Positions 9,457 through 21,344 are shown, counted from the first letter of the stretch. The stretch is DNA of 64,000 bases from Oscarella lobularis (GCF_947507565.1 NC_089181.1:1296536-1360535), one strand, 5' to 3'. Notes: generated from the sequence alone by a model not told the origin. Made by a program: numbers and translations.

Positions 9457-12308
9457 CCCTTTCGCTGTCAAATTAATTCATTTCCGGTTACAGGAAATGC
9501 GCATGTCACGCGCGACATTCAAAATTGCGAGCCAGCGAGACCTAATAGCACCTAGCAACCTTTGTCAATCTAATTCGTAAGAGTTTAAAGAAGAATGCTA
9601 TAGAAGATTTTGTTGTCATAGCAACGAAATAAAAGACTTAGGCTTCCTTATAAGTAAGAAATTCTAAGTAGGGCTCACCGTATATTCGCAGGTCTTCGAA
9701 ACTGTCTCTTTCTTGTTCAATCGCTGCATTCCGGTAACTTTCTCGCGTATCATAAATTATTTTCTTAGTCAGGCGAACCGGAAGTCAACTCAAATCAACA
9801 TTAAGGGGCCGAAAACGCAAAGAATTATTCGCAAACGCAACCATTTGCAAACGCAACAAAATAAACAGCACGTTCGTCGTCGTTCACAGCTTACTCGACG
9901 TGTGATATTCGTGGAAACAATTTCGATCTGACGCGATGCAAAGATGCACGTCGCGAGCTGTGCACCGAGTGTACACTTCGTGAAGGAAATTGGGGAGGGG
10001 TGTCACTTTTCGGGCTTTCGCTTTTCAGGCTTTCTCGCTGCAGCAGACGCATTGAAGACGCTTCCCCTCGGAAATTGGAAGATGAGAAAGTGAAGTGTCA
10101 AGCCTTATGTCCGGACGCTGCCTTTTTCTGCCTTTTTGTTTCTTCCCCGAAAACTTTCCTACGAGTGCAACGCCAAGTTCCAAACGAAAAGAACGAAAAT
10201 CCCTTTTAGCTCCTTCTCTTTCTGGATCGAGCCGTTTCTCCACAATGAAAGCATTCAATACCGCTGCTTCGAGCAAATAAAATGCAATCCGTCGCCAGGG
10301 TTTTCTGCTTTTCCTTCCAATGTCGTAGAGAGCCGTTATTTGGTCGCCCCTGTCAACGCCCCTCATGTTGGCATTATAAGGCTCCAGAAGAGGAGGACAC
10401 TCAACGTTGACAGAATTCCGACCATCTTGCCGTTTCGTTGTAGGAATAGTTCCGTCGTCGAGCCTAGGCACATGGGCAGTCGACAAAAAAATACAAAACT
10501 TCTGTCGAACCAAACGCATGCCATCATGCGTCGTCGGCAAAGATACCGGTAAAAGCCTCTGCGCACATCTTTCTTTTTCGGCAACGCTCGAAGTTGCTTT
10601 GGAAATTCTTTCCGGTGAGGTCGAACAGTCCCACAGCAGTAGATTTTTGTCCCACAGAAGATCGAACAGCGTCGGCGACGAATAGTAAATATCCGTATAC
10701 AAAACGTGTCTCTTTCCATCCATGCCCTCCGTCAAATCCAGGACAATCTGAGTTGACAATCCGTGTTCCCCTGGGTTTGCTTTCTTTCCGGTGTAGATGT
10801 CAAATTTGTATACGTAGCCCGTAGACGATTTCGCCAAAATAAACACCTGTAAAAATGCGTAGAAAAGTTATTCTAAATCTTTCTTGTCTTACCTTGATTC
10901 CCCATTTAGTTGGCTTGTCCTTCATGTCCTGTTTGTAACCAAGACGTCCTTTGTACGGAATCATTGCCTCGTCAATGGTTATTTCTCGTCGTAAGCCATA
11001 CTCCGTTTTGAGTGATGCTTGGAGAAGGTCGATCAATGGCCGCACTTTCTGCAATTTGTCATACGCAGGATCGTTTCATGACAATTCATTCGCTGGATCA
11101 ACCACGTGAAAAAATCGTAAAATTTGCCAAAACCTATGCAAATACGTCACTAATAATACGTTTGCAAATACACAAGTACCTTGTCATATTCATAACATCA
11201 GACAAACAGCATTTCAAAAGTGGTATGGCCGTCTGCCAATAATCTTCGATCCGTGGAAATCTCATGTAACCCATCAGGATCAAGAGACCAAAGAATGTCT
11301 TCATCTCCTACACGAAGTTGGCAATAAATAATTTTACTTGATGATTTCGTTTACCTCGACGGAAACTGGAGTCCAAGGTCGTTGACCACGTTGTCCGGCA
11401 TTTTTGGCCACAGCATTCAAATTCGTGTTGATGACAAGCATTTGCCATACATTTTCCGTGAAGAAGAGATTGAAACATCTACATAAATTTGTAAATAATT
11501 ATCTTTGCAGCATAAAATATTTGTTGTACGTAATGGCATCGATTTCTCCGGCAAAAACTCGTGTAGAACCAGATCGAGACGAATAATCGACTCGGTCCAC
11601 GCCCTCCCAATCCTCTGTCCACTCGTCTGAATCTTCTTCAAGATTTTCGCGTCTTCTGCCGATCGTTCGTCTTCCACGGCCTCCTCTACCTCTTCCTCGA
11701 GCCCTCGTGGGTGCTCTCGGCCTGGAAATAGGTTCGTCGTCGTCGCTATCCGATCCCGAGACGCTTCGATCTGAACCGGAAGTTTCTTCGAGATGGCGGA
11801 AGTAATACGCCCATTTTTTTACCTTCCGAAACGACGATGCTCTCTTCGGAAGACGACTCGCGGTCTTCGTCCGTCTCGTTTTCGACGTCTTCGTCAACGC
11901 TTTCGTCGCCTAAAAAAATTATTTGAAGGAAAAGAATTCCGGGGGCCCCAAACCAAAAACGGTCGATCGATGAAGCCGTTTCTTACTTTCCAAAGGCTCG
12001 ACGACTGGTTCTTCGTAGACTTCGCTGTCATCGGAACTATCTTCGTATAAAGCGCAAGCGAGAAAAGAGCCGGCGTTAGCAGCCGAAGCACGACGCAAGT
12101 GTTCGCGAGCAGCCATTTTGGTTACGCCCTTGGAGTCCTTGGTAACCGAAACAACACGACACGTCACTACACGTAAGTCGAAGCCTTTATTGTTACTTTA
12201 CTATAGTACGCTAAGCTTCTACAGCTAAAAGCAGTCCTTCTGGCTATGTTACGCACCTAAAGAGATGACGTCACCCGCACCCAATATTGGGGGCAGGACA
12301 GCGTAAGG
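9457..12308 (-). mobile_element. piggyBac-type transposon, near full length
   Basis: The left end is CCCTTTCGCTGTC and the right end GACAGCGTAAGG, imperfect inverted ends. On the right they border TTAA (12309-12312); on the left CTAA (9453-9456) is probably a mutated TTAA. Length is 2852 bp, with one transposase gene on the minus strand. Confidence 0.85.
10025..12116 (-). CDS. piggyBac transposase, seven exons
   Basis: Start MAAREHLRRASAANAG at 12116. Exons: 12116-11987, 11909-11823, 11770-11530, 11478-11355, 11307-11180, 11133-10893 and 10846-10025; introns are 46-77 bp with GT-AG ends. The N-terminus is acidic and Arg/Gly-rich (EDSSDDSEV, ARGRGRGGRGRR). The DDE domain shows FFTENVWQML, FGLLILMGYMRFP, VDPANELSRNDPAYDKLQKV, TIDEAMIPYKGR, LYTDIYYSSPTLFDLLW and ANMRGVDRGDQ; the Asp residues at the three catalytic positions are present. 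It ends LQCVCCSEKA at 10025, while the family's Cys-rich C-terminal finger (LCIASDRNCFHEYH, about 9895-9975) follows in another frame. So the C-terminus is either frameshifted or spliced in a way I could not resolve. It would excise and insert the element at TTAA. Confidence 0.85.
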
Positions 12309-12312
12309 TTAA

Positions 12313-13030
12313 TTAATCAAATTACCTCGTTTTACCGCACTTTGTCCAATAGTGCAAGCTCTGCTTTTCAAACGGCAGAGCTTGCACTTACTCGAGAAAC
12401 TACTCAGAACAAGTATCCTGAATAAGATTTAAGTTCTTTTCTTTTATTTGAGAAAATGAACAACTAAAAGAAAAAGCGATATTCACAGCACTCGAGACTC
12501 TTTGGAATTTTTTTCGATTTGGCAAGGTCATTGATAGCTACGTTTTCAAGGTATGATAAATGGAACGATTAGTCTAAAGGTGAAGAAAGCTATATACGGT
12601 ACTGCATTTTTTCGATGGCTTTTGAATGTAGCTCACATTCTCGACGTCTAAGAAAGAGAAGAATTTTATGTAAGAGAGAGAAACGAGAAGGTCAGGAGCG
12701 GAGAAGAGTGGACGGAAACTGATGGACCAATTGATGGACCTACACTTTTTGAAAGAGAAATGGATTAGAAGATTTTTAAGTCACCTTTGGATCGTCTGAT
12801 AAGTGCAGCATGTATGTCGTGTGTCTCAGTGGCTTTGGCGTCCTTTTTCGGTTGCAGGAGCGGAAGATTAATGAAGTACGGCGTCGAAGCGCACAGGCAT
12901 CTCTTCCGATTTCTTTTTAATCAATATCAATCACAGTGGCGACGGAGAGAAACGCGCTGCTACGTAAGTGCAACCATCTATTGACGACACAAATCTTTTT
13001 ATAGAACAGGCTGTTCACGTCACTACGCGG
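12313..13030. other. No gene; contains one strong hairpin
   Basis: Only short frames. A 14-bp perfect inverted repeat (AGTGCAAGCTCTGC at 12351-12364 and its complement at 12375-12388, loop of 10) is the only structure noticed. Confidence 0.5.
12351..12388. repeat. Perfect 14-bp stem, 10-nt loop hairpin
   Basis: AGTGCAAGCTCTGC and GCAGAGCTTGCACT are exact reverse complements around TTTTCAAACG. It starts about 40 bp beyond the piggyBac right end. Confidence 0.9.
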
Positions 13031-13032
13031 AC

Positions 13033-14368
13033 ATGAACTCCCTCCCAATGGAGCTTCTCTTTCGGAGCTTCTCTTTCGTATCTTCAGCTACGTCGATGAT
13101 GAGCGCGATCGCATTCGACTGGCAGCGACATCGAGACGTCTCTACGCCACCTACGCGGCTACACAGAGCCACCGGTTCGAAGGGTCTGTTGTTTTTGTCT
13201 AATTGGCTAAACGTCGTCTAAAACGTCGTCTAGAACGACTTCGTTCGATGAAGCCGCCTATTTGACGACGTCGCGCTTGAACGCCTTTCTCGTGCGCCGC
13301 GCGACGAAGCTCAAATCGCTGTCGATCGCGAATTGCGCACGAGCCTGTCTCCCGTCGTGCGCGCAAGCGGGATGGGCGTCGCTGCGCCAACTCGATCTTC
13401 GCGGATCGTGCATGCCGAAAGCGTCGGAATGGGACGCCTTTTTCCCCGGCTTGGAATGCGTCGAAAGTCTCGCCATCGATTTAAGTTGGATCAGCCCGCG
13501 AGCAATCGAATCCCTTTCAGCGAGTCTCAAATCGCTTACCATCGTCATCGGGAAGGCAGTGGATAGGTTGCTCGTCGATGTTGATCCGGAGTCCGCATTG
13601 AGGCCATTTCATGCGATCAATCTCGATTCGCTTCACCTCTTCTTCGCATTAACTCGATCGCGACTCGAAAATCATGAGTTGGTCGACGCCGGTTTGGCGT
13701 CTTACCACTATACTTGGAGGGCTCATCGCGTTGCTTTCGATGATCCCACTCGGAGTTTTGCCAAGTGCGCGCAAAATTTGACGTCGAGCTCACACACGCT
13801 CCATCCGGATAGGGAATCATCGTTTCGTCATTTGACCGTGCTACGATTGGCTACTTGCGCGATTACAGATGCGCTGCTGATGGGCTTCTCCCCCTTGGAA
13901 CACCTTCTAGAGTTAGATCTGAGCTACAATAATCAGTTGTCTCGCGACGGATTCTTCAACTTTCCGCTGGAGAGCGATTTCAGTTCATTGAAAAAGTTCC
14001 GAATTGTTGGAAATTGGTCTATGTTTAGCGAAGAAGAGTTCTATTTTCATGGATTGAAGACAATTGCAGAATCGATGCCGCTGTTGTAATATCTTGATAT
14101 CAGCGGAATCTACAGAATGCCAGTGTCTCTCAATCTCGACGTCCATCATCGCGTCAGCAGTTGCATTCAATCGTTGCCTCGGCTCCGAAAACTTCACATG
14201 TTTATTGAATTCTTTTTGCGCCCAAAGCAATGTCCTTTCGAAAGGGAAATGGGTTCCGACTTCGAGCGCGTCGCTCAGTCCAACCCAGCTCTTTCTCATC
14301 TTTACATTGGGACAGCGGTGATCAAAAAGGTTTATCCTTTTGTTGCTGCGCCGTACGTTCTCCCTTGA
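13033..14368 (+). pseudogene. F-box / leucine-rich-repeat protein, disrupted
   Basis: From ATG 13033 an F-box-like start (LPMELLFR, then FRIFSYVDDERDRIRLAATS) is visible, but in two frames, because a 14-bp sequence (GGAGCTTCTCTTTC) is duplicated in tandem at 13050-13063 and 13064-13077. Further frame damage lies at about 13190-13260, where another short duplication (AAACGTCGTCTA twice) occurs. From 13262 a long leucine-rich frame follows (LRQLDLRGSCMPKASEWD, LTVLRLATCAITDALLMGF, LLELDLSYNNQ), interrupted by TAA at 14087-14089, then continuing in frame to 14368. F-box/LRR proteins are substrate adaptors of SCF ubiquitin ligases. Three independent lesions make this a pseudogene, unless short unrecognised introns remove some of them. 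Confidence 0.65.
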
Positions 14369-14504
14369 AAGTGACATTTCAACAAGACGATTCCGAAAGA
14401 GTTAATCTAAACCCAACAGTCTTCAGGATTGTCCCGTCTAGGGATTCTCGCTGCACTCGCCACCGCAAAAAACCTGATTTGAAAATGGAAGAGGGATGTA
14501 TCAC

Positions 14505-14730
14505 TTCGGCGTGTTCGCCGCCGACTGCCTTTCATTCGGCTCCTCCGCCGACGATTTCACTCGATTCAGCGTGTTCGATCGCCCCCAACGATTTAACTTC
14601 ATATTCAGCGTGTCCGACTGCCATTAATTCGGCGCCTACGCTGGCGATTTCACTCGATTTAGCGGGATCGATCGCCGCCGACGATTTTGCTCGATATTCA
14701 GCGTGTTCGCCGCCAACTTCCTTCGATTTG
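14505..14730 (+). repeat. 93-99 bp minisatellite, about 2.5 copies
   Basis: Units start with TTC(A/G)GCGTG at 14505, 14604 and 14697. Both strands stay open through it (Ser/Ala/Pro-rich on plus, Glu/Ala-rich on minus), so I do not call a gene. Confidence 0.7.
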
Positions 14731-15269
14731 TCGCGTCCTTCGACGTCCTCTTCTGATTCGGTGGGAGCGACGATTCTTCGATCTCCGCCGTCGCGTTTGG
14801 TCGATTCGATGCGCACGTGCTTAAGTCGATCAGTCCTTCCAATTTTTGGATTCTTCGCTTTGTGCTTGTTCGTGGAAAAGGCCACATTCTTGTAATTTTC
14901 GCGAGAGTCGAGAGAGAGAAAGAATGTGCATGCGCGATTAAAATGTGCTGCGCACTCGGCCTAAGCTCTCGCTCTAAAAAAGAACTTCTTCAAAACTCTC
15001 CTATTTTACTTTAACTCCTTCCCGTTTCATTGAGACTTTAATAATGTAGTAAATCACCTTAGCTTAGACTGATGTTGCCGCTTTCGCCGAAAATCGGCTA
15101 GTTTCGGGGTTGTGTAAAACGCGGAACGAAACGGAACGGAACGGAAATGAATTCGATCCCGGATACATATTTTCTCGGATGTTTTTCCCCGTATGAGTAC
15201 CGACATGGACCACGAGGCCGATGTAGCCAAGTCTATTCCGAGTCTAAGGTGGTCGAAGCCGACATTTAC

Positions 15270-15685
15270 TCTTGTTTTGTCATTAAATCTCATCGTAGGC
15301 TGACAACAATTTGTCTTGCGACGAAGAGGCTTCATTTTCATCTTCGTCATCAGACGTCGAGGTGAAATTTCGTCAAATATTGATTTCTTGAAGAGAGAAA
15401 TTAATTTTCCACTTTTCAGTTTTTAGGGGCGAATGCAAGCATTAGCCAGGAGGCGGCAGCGACCATCATGAAATGCAAGGCTAAGGTGCCCAAAGGCGAG
15501 ATTTGCTCCAGGTGGTTTTTCATTAAACACATCGTATAGGTTGAGGAAAAAATGACGACCATGTCTTCTGATTGAGACTGTTCGATTTCATCTTTCTCGT
15601 CAGACGTCAAGGCGATAGTTCGTCTAATGATAATGATTTTTTAAGAAAACGATTTAATCAATTTTTTTCAGTTTTTAGGAGAGAC
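15270..15685 (+). repeat. Diverged ~255-bp local duplication
   Basis: Two blocks (about 15270-15430 and 15525-15685) share ordered motifs: CATTAAA…CATCGTA, TCGTCAGACGTC, then a T-rich acceptor-like tract ending CAGTTTTTAGG. This looks like a duplicated intron-exon border with heavy divergence. Confidence 0.5.
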
Positions 15686-16538
15686 TACCTGCGACTCCTG
15701 GGCCGTCCTCCTGGTCCCACTTATGGAATGTCAATGATCCCCTGTATTTCGCTAATTATATTCCACCTTAGTTTTTCTCTTCCTATACCTTTTCTTCCTG
15801 ACCGGTCACTGCGCCACAAGCTTGCGCGTTTTCTATTTGCGTACCGCACCGCGCCACATGCCACTACGGAAAAAAGTCCCTGCGAGCCCCTGCAAAGGCG
15901 ACAGATGCGCTCCCGACTAACACTAATCAAGCCAGATCTGCGAACGAAAGTGGAAAACAAAACGATTTCAGATGAAGATAAGCAGTTGCCTGTTTTTAAT
16001 AAAGGCGAACCTATTTGGGCAAGGAATTACCGGGGATCTCCTCTTTGGCAGTTTGGGCATGTGACGAGCCAGTCGGGACCGGTGTCGTACTCCATCACTT
16101 TAGACGATGGACGAATCTGGAGGCGCCATGTCTCACAGCTCCGGCCAGCAGTGGAACGTTTCGTGGACAACGCTCCTTAACCACCGGCATCAACTCAGAC
16201 TTAACAGGCCACAGAGAATGCGGAGACGACGCGACCGAGCGTTGAGACGGCCGCTTCTGGCCGCCAGGCACCAAAAAGCGGCGCGGAGCAGATAGCTAAT
16301 AGGGACGAAGATCATTCTTTGGCGGCGAATACCGAGGCCACTGAAGACCAGCAGCCGAGACAAGAAAACAAAGAAACCCAGGAGCCGGCGAGTTTATATC
16401 AAGGGGAGTCCACTTTGCCTTCCTGACGGTCGGATAACGCCGCCGCACCGGCGACGGCCGTGGAGCCGGGGTCGCGCACTATTCGTTCAGGAAGGGTATC
16501 GCGCACTCCGGCATGGATGAAGGACTACGCGTCATAGG
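15661..16538 (+). pseudogene. Ty3/gypsy Pol C-terminus fragment
   Basis: Carries the end of a gypsy integrase: HKLARFLFAYRTAPHATTEK, then RSRLTLIKPDLRTKVENK, EPIWARNYRG and DGRIWRRHVSQLRP, stop at 16178-16180. A later frame near 16470-16538 carries the characteristic tail TIRSGRVSRTPAWMKDYAS. The catalytic integrase core and everything upstream are missing, so it is a 5'-truncated remnant. Confidence 0.8.
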
Positions 16539-16582
16539 AAACACTTTTTGTTGTGTTCGTTTTCGGATGCGCAGTCATAATA

Positions 16583-16727
16583 GTTGTTGAGTTATGGGTT
16601 AGTTAGGTTTGTGAACGCTCCTTTCAGTTGCGAGGCAAGGAGAGTTGTTGGGTAGTTAGGTTAGAGCACACTAAGCGAATAAAAGAAGCTTCACCTTTGG
16701 GTTCACCTTTGGGTTCACGTCCTAACA
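16583..16727 (+). repeat. Possible gypsy 3' LTR remnant
   Basis: Starts TGTTGAGTTATGG shortly after the gypsy Pol tail and ends CCTAACA, with an AATAAA at 16679. No second copy exists in the window to prove it. Confidence 0.3.
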
Positions 16728-16887
16728 CTCTCGCGATCGCGCAAGGTAAGATTCTAAAAATAGAAACCTTTTTATTCAAGAGTTTTAGTTGTTTAAATGA
16801 TATTGTGGTCAATGAATCACTTGCCCAATCGATTTTGACGTCGCCTACGCAATCTCCTGCAAAAGGAAGAAAACCTAGTAAAATATT

Positions 16888-18295
16888 TTGATGCATAGCA
16901 TATTTGATTTCAATTTCTTTTTAGCTGCCGCTGAGGAATCCGATTCACTTAGTGAAGATGACGAAGGCGGCAGTAGCGATGACGAAAGCAACGACGACAG
17001 TGACGACAGTTATAACGTCGACGACGACGACGGCGACGAAGGACCTCGATACACGTTTCGAGCGTTCAGCATGCGTCTTGCTAATCTTGTTGCCGCTCAA
17101 GACGGCAGCTTCCCGGCATTCGGCGGAAGCCATAAAGACGACGATAGTACTGACGACGACGACGACGAACCTCGCTACCGTTTGACACAGTTAGGCTGTC
17201 GCCTTTTGACATTGCGCGCCTAATTCGGAGTTGAAGTCGATGTAGAATGGCGCGGCACCACCGACGAAGACGACGATGATGAATCAAGCGGCGACGGGTC
17301 TTCTAACGACGGTGACGACGAAGACGACGACGGAGATGCGGAGTACAGAATTAGCGACGAAAGCGACCGTGGGGATGACGACTTCGATCTTGGCGGTGCC
17401 GTACCAGACGACGATGGTGACCCTGGCGACCCTGACGAACCAGACGACGATATTGATGCTGACGAGTGACGGCGCTGCTGCGCAAACATTCCGAGAATAG
17501 GACAACAACAGGCTTCGCAGAATACCGGCTTCACTACCGATCACGAACACTACCTCGATGATATTCGCAGACAATATATCGTTCGGGATTGTTGTCTTCC
17601 GTCGTTCAACGAATGCACTCAGCCAACTGGCATTACTTCTGCGGTGTCAGGCAACGAAACATCAATATGGTTTCTTGACAAAATGTTTGAAGGATGTGGT
17701 TATGAATCAAATTGTAATAGAAACAAACAGATACGAAAAATTGAAAGTAAATATGAGTCTTTTTTGCAACGACAAAAGAAGAACTGACGGTTATGTTTGG
17801 AATGTTTCTCGCGTTTGCTATAAAGTCAGCTCCGTTTCTCGTCGACAGCTGGTCGCGACACCCGTTACTTGGATCAAGCCATGCGACGAGAAACATTGGG
17901 GATCGCGCTTTCGAACACTCCTGTCAGACCTTTACTTTTCTGACGACAACAACAACGTGCCAGCGGGAAAACCTGGTCACGACATCCACAAAATTCGTCA
18001 ACTAATTTCAATGGTTTTTGAACGGTTATGTACGAAGAGGAGGCCAGACATGACGCACAAAGAATGTCGGCTAATTCTCGCCGACGAAACGTTTGAGACT
18101 GCCTGTTTTCGAACGGCCATCGGGCGTCATTCGACCGAGGAAGCGGAAAGATACGCGGGTCGCCACTTCCCTGAATTCTTTCAAAACAAAACAAAGTATT
18201 GCCGCGCCAAAAGCTGCAAAAGCCGCCCATCGTATCGTTTCGACCGCTGCAAGGTTCTTTGCGCCGCGCAATGCTTTAGGAAATATCATTCCTAA
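16888..18295 (+). pseudogene. piggyBac transposase, internally deleted
   Basis: The N-terminal part is a long Asp-rich low-complexity region (16920-17470, GAC/GAT repeats, one frame break at 17223). It continues with piggyBac landmarks: LKDVVMNQIVIETNRYEKLK, then FSDDNNNVPAGKPGHDIHKI. The frame then jumps directly to the C-terminal Cys/His finger (YCRAKSCKSRPSYRF … CAAQCFRKYHS, stop at 18293-18295). The central DDE domain (DEAM, YTDxYY, GVDxxDQ blocks) is absent although the reading frame stays open. It could have arisen by internal deletion, leaving a DNA-binding-only protein. A frameshift near 17670 precedes LTKCLKDVV. Confidence 0.75.
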
Positions 18296-18480
18296 TTTTC
18301 GCTTTTTGTTGCCATGGAAACGTGACGTGAACAATTGAAATTATGTTCTTGACGTTGTAGTTAAAAAATAAGCGCAAAAGAACTAATTGTCTAATTTATG
18401 ACGTCATAACTTAATTTGTTTTTACAGGTGATTGGCCAATATAAAGAGCATCTCAAAGTAAGTTGTATTTCTTCAAACAG

Positions 18481-18550
18481 TGGCGTTTCCTTTACAAGTA
18501 AAAATGACTGAACTATACGAACACTATAGTGTTAACGTTAACAAACGCCA
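18481..18550. repeat. Nested palindromes near piggyBac right end
   Basis: TGGCGTTT (18481-18488) and AAACGCCA (18543-18550) enclose two perfect palindromes, AACACTATAGTGTT (18520-18533) and GTTAACGTTAAC (18531-18542). They lie 30-100 bp inside the right terminus of the deleted piggyBac, where transposase sub-terminal sites are usually found. Confidence 0.8.
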
Positions 18551-18586
18551 GACACTGGAGTGTTGCACTCTGACACAAAGGGTTAA

Positions 18587-19248
18587 CCCTTTATGTTACT
18601 TTAGTGCAGATTTCTGTTATTAAGATTTTGATCCGAAATTTCGCCATTTGTTTAAAAGTGTAAAAGAGGGTGTTTATAGAAGCCAATAAACGTCTTCTAC
18701 ATTTTGTATTGTAAAAACTTTGAAAACAAAAACATAAGAACTTAGGCTCCACCCAAGAAAACACTGTTACATCGAGAGAGACGTTACAAAACCTGTTATT
18801 ACTTGATCGCAACTAATGCAAACGTAAGCAAACTGCTTGCTATTGACGCGGCGTGCGATTCGGCTGTGTTTCATGCGAAGATAGCCAGCGCAGCGCCTAT
18901 TTTGGCTCCCGGCTTCTAGACATACGGACTCTTCATATACGTCAAGACTACACCCACTTTTAAAACAAAGCTTTTCCATACATATCGCGAGTTTTTCGAA
19001 AAAAAAGTTGAGTTTTTTAGCCCCCTCGAATGTTTCGGCGGCCTAAAATCAACCGAAACGGCTAAAAAAGCGGAAAAACGACCTACACAACGCACGCTAA
19101 GGGTGTATACAGGTCTCTTGGTAACAGCACGGGCATTTAGAACGTTTTCGCGGGGCTTTATTTTGAATAAAAGTGAGCATGCGCAGAATGTACAGAAATC
19201 TGCACTAAAGTATTTGTGTGGGAAAACGATGACGTTATTCATAAGGGG
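18587..19248. mobile_element. Non-autonomous TTAA element (662 bp)
   Basis: Begins CCCTTTATG after TTAA 18583-18586 and ends CATAAGGGG before TTAA 19249-19252. An inverted copy of ACTTTAGTGCAGATTTCTGT lies near each end (about 18598 and about 19195-19214). No transposase. The left TTAA is shared with the right end (GACACAAAGGG) of the deleted piggyBac. Confidence 0.75.
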
Positions 19249-19259
19249 TTAATAGAAAG

Positions 19260-20225
19260 AACAGAATAGCGTATAGCTTGTTAATACTTGGAATTTTTGA
19301 AGTGAAAGTAATATACCGAAAGCGAAAAAACATGCCAATAGAGCGTTTTAGGGAAGCGGGGTTTTTGAAAGCATGCGCAGTGCTCGATGGTTAATGGGAG
19401 AAGAGGCACCTCTACCTTGGTAAGAAAATGTTTGAACGCAGCAGAGCTAAGTCAGAGATGCCGAGTAGTTCATTATAAGCCCCTACACGAAACTAGCGTC
19501 GCCGAGGAGTAGAAAAGCTGTCCCTATTAGCCAAGAAAATGACCGTCACGTGACCTAGAGCTGTGATATCTCGAAAACGAATGCTAACAAAAGTTACTGT
19601 TCCTGGCACCGCCGGGGCCATCTGCGCACATCTACGCAGCTGGCCGCCTTCGACGGGGCAAGTTCGCTCTATATGCAACAGCGGGCTGGCCCCGTCTTAG
19701 GAGCATTTTTTCGTCTGGGTTCTGTTGTCGCCCTATCGCATTTCTCACGGTATCTGCGTTTATTGTTATGCGCACGATCGAAGGACACAGTGAGGATCGA
19801 GACAAAAGAGAACGACAAACGAGAGGTCTCTTCTCCACTACTAACAACACCGTCCGCGCAGTCTACTGGAGCGGGTACAGCTGCGAAATTTGACGGAGAA
19901 TGCTCTCGAACGCCGCCGCACCGGTGGGACTCTATCTCTCGCCACATTTTTTCATCCAACAAGGCTTGAACTCGCTTCCGAGAGTGGAGTCCGTTTTCGA
20001 AAGCTGACTCCACAAAGCTTGTTGAATCGTACTGCAAGAAATCGGGAGAAAATATTCGCGTCTCTACATCTTCGGCCATGAGAGCGTTTTTATCCCATCG
20101 GACGGGGACGATCTCACTTCCCGGGTACGTGTGCGCATTCACCAGTTGGAAGGCACACTCTAGGGTAGCTTCATCCAGGATTAGCATAAGGCTTTCTTCT
20201 TGCCCGGCCTCTCTTTCAGGCTAAA
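19260..20225. other. No recognised gene; one 172-codon minus frame
   Basis: A minus-strand frame at 19669-20187 (begins MLILDEATLECAFQLVNAHT) has reasonable composition but no family I recognise. It may be the outer part of the Harbinger element or chance. The rest of the stretch shows nothing. Confidence 0.3.
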
Positions 20226-21343
20226 TTTCAACCGCCCAGACCTCCTTCTTTCTGGAACTACGTGTGCTGGGAAACGTTCGACGACGACGCGTGGAAGCGG
20301 AATTTTAGGATGAGTCGAGAGACTTTCTTTACGTCTGCAATTAGGTAAAATGAATTGATTTATACTAAACTGCATTGTATGCAGAAATTTAATTAGCTGA
20401 GGGGAGCAATTAACCGGCAAAATACTCGAATGCGACAGGCCGTTAGCGTCGAAAAAAGAGTTTGAGTGACGCTGTGGTTTTTAGCGACGACGGCCGAATA
20501 CCGGACACTAGCTCACCTTTTTGGAATTGGTCGATCGACAGTTTGCAATACTGTCCAGGAAACGTCGAAGGCGATTGTGTCTGTCCTTATGCGGCAGTAC
20601 ATTACGTTTCCGAATGGAAGCAGACTACGAGACGTCATAGAGGGGTTTTGGAACGATTCGGGGTCCCTCAGTGTGCGGGCGCAATCGACGGGAGTCACAT
20701 TCCTGTGACACCCCCGGCACTGAATCACACGGACTACTACAATCGAAAGGGGTGGTACTCAATGATTCTACAGGCGGTGGTTGATCACATTTATCTTTTC
20801 CGGGATATTTGTACGGGCTGGCCTGAAAGTGTCCACGACGCAAGAGTTTTTGGAAATTCAAAGCTTTACCGATTGGCTGAAGCGGGAGTCATTCTGGGTA
20901 AAGAAGATCCACGTGACATCGAAGGCTGCAGGATCTCTCCATATTTAATTGGTGACTCCGCCTATCCACTGCTTTCGTGGATAATGAAACCATTTGTGCA
21001 CGGATCTGAGATGTCAGACTCTCAGAAAATATTTAGCTATCGGCTGTCAAGCGCACGAATCGTCGTTGAAAATGCCTTTGGGAGGCTGAAGGCACGCTGG
21101 CGTCGACTTAGAAAAACGATGGACGTCGCTACCTGCAACGCACCGTCAATCATCGCTGCCTGCTGCGTACTTCACAATATCTGTGAGATTCACGGCGAGG
21201 GACTGGACGAGGCATGGCAGAACGAGCAGGACGAGTCGACGGCGTTTGTGCAGCCAGCAGGACAGCTCAACGGAGAGGAAGGGCTGGAAGGTGCTGCTTC
21301 AATTCGCGCTGCCTTAGCAAGGTACTTTGTAAATGATCATTAG
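20226..21343 (+). pseudogene. Harbinger (DDE) transposase, damaged
   Basis: The upstream exon ends near 20344 (FWNYVCWETFDDDAWKRNF … RMSRETFF), followed by a short intron to 20385. The next part reads RMRQAVSVEKRV, then a TGA at about 20465, then VTLWFLATTAEYRTLAHLF and an HTH-like FGIGRSTVC. A one-base shift at about 20650 leads to the catalytic domain: CAGAIDGSHIPV (first Asp), FRDICTGWPESVHDARVF (second Asp), LIGDSAYPLLSW and ENAFGRLKARWR (Glu); stop at 21341-21343. All three catalytic residues are present, but the TGA and the frameshift would prevent a full product unless they are sequence errors. Confidence 0.85.
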
Positions 21344-21344
21344 G

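Noticed and set aside
10407-10685. Plus-strand frames over 10.1-10.8 kb
   Set aside because: Shadows of the piggyBac transposase exon on the minus strand.
14532-14885. Minus Glu/Ala-rich frame over the 93-bp minisatellite
   Set aside because: Both strands are open because of the repeat; no domain or splice support.
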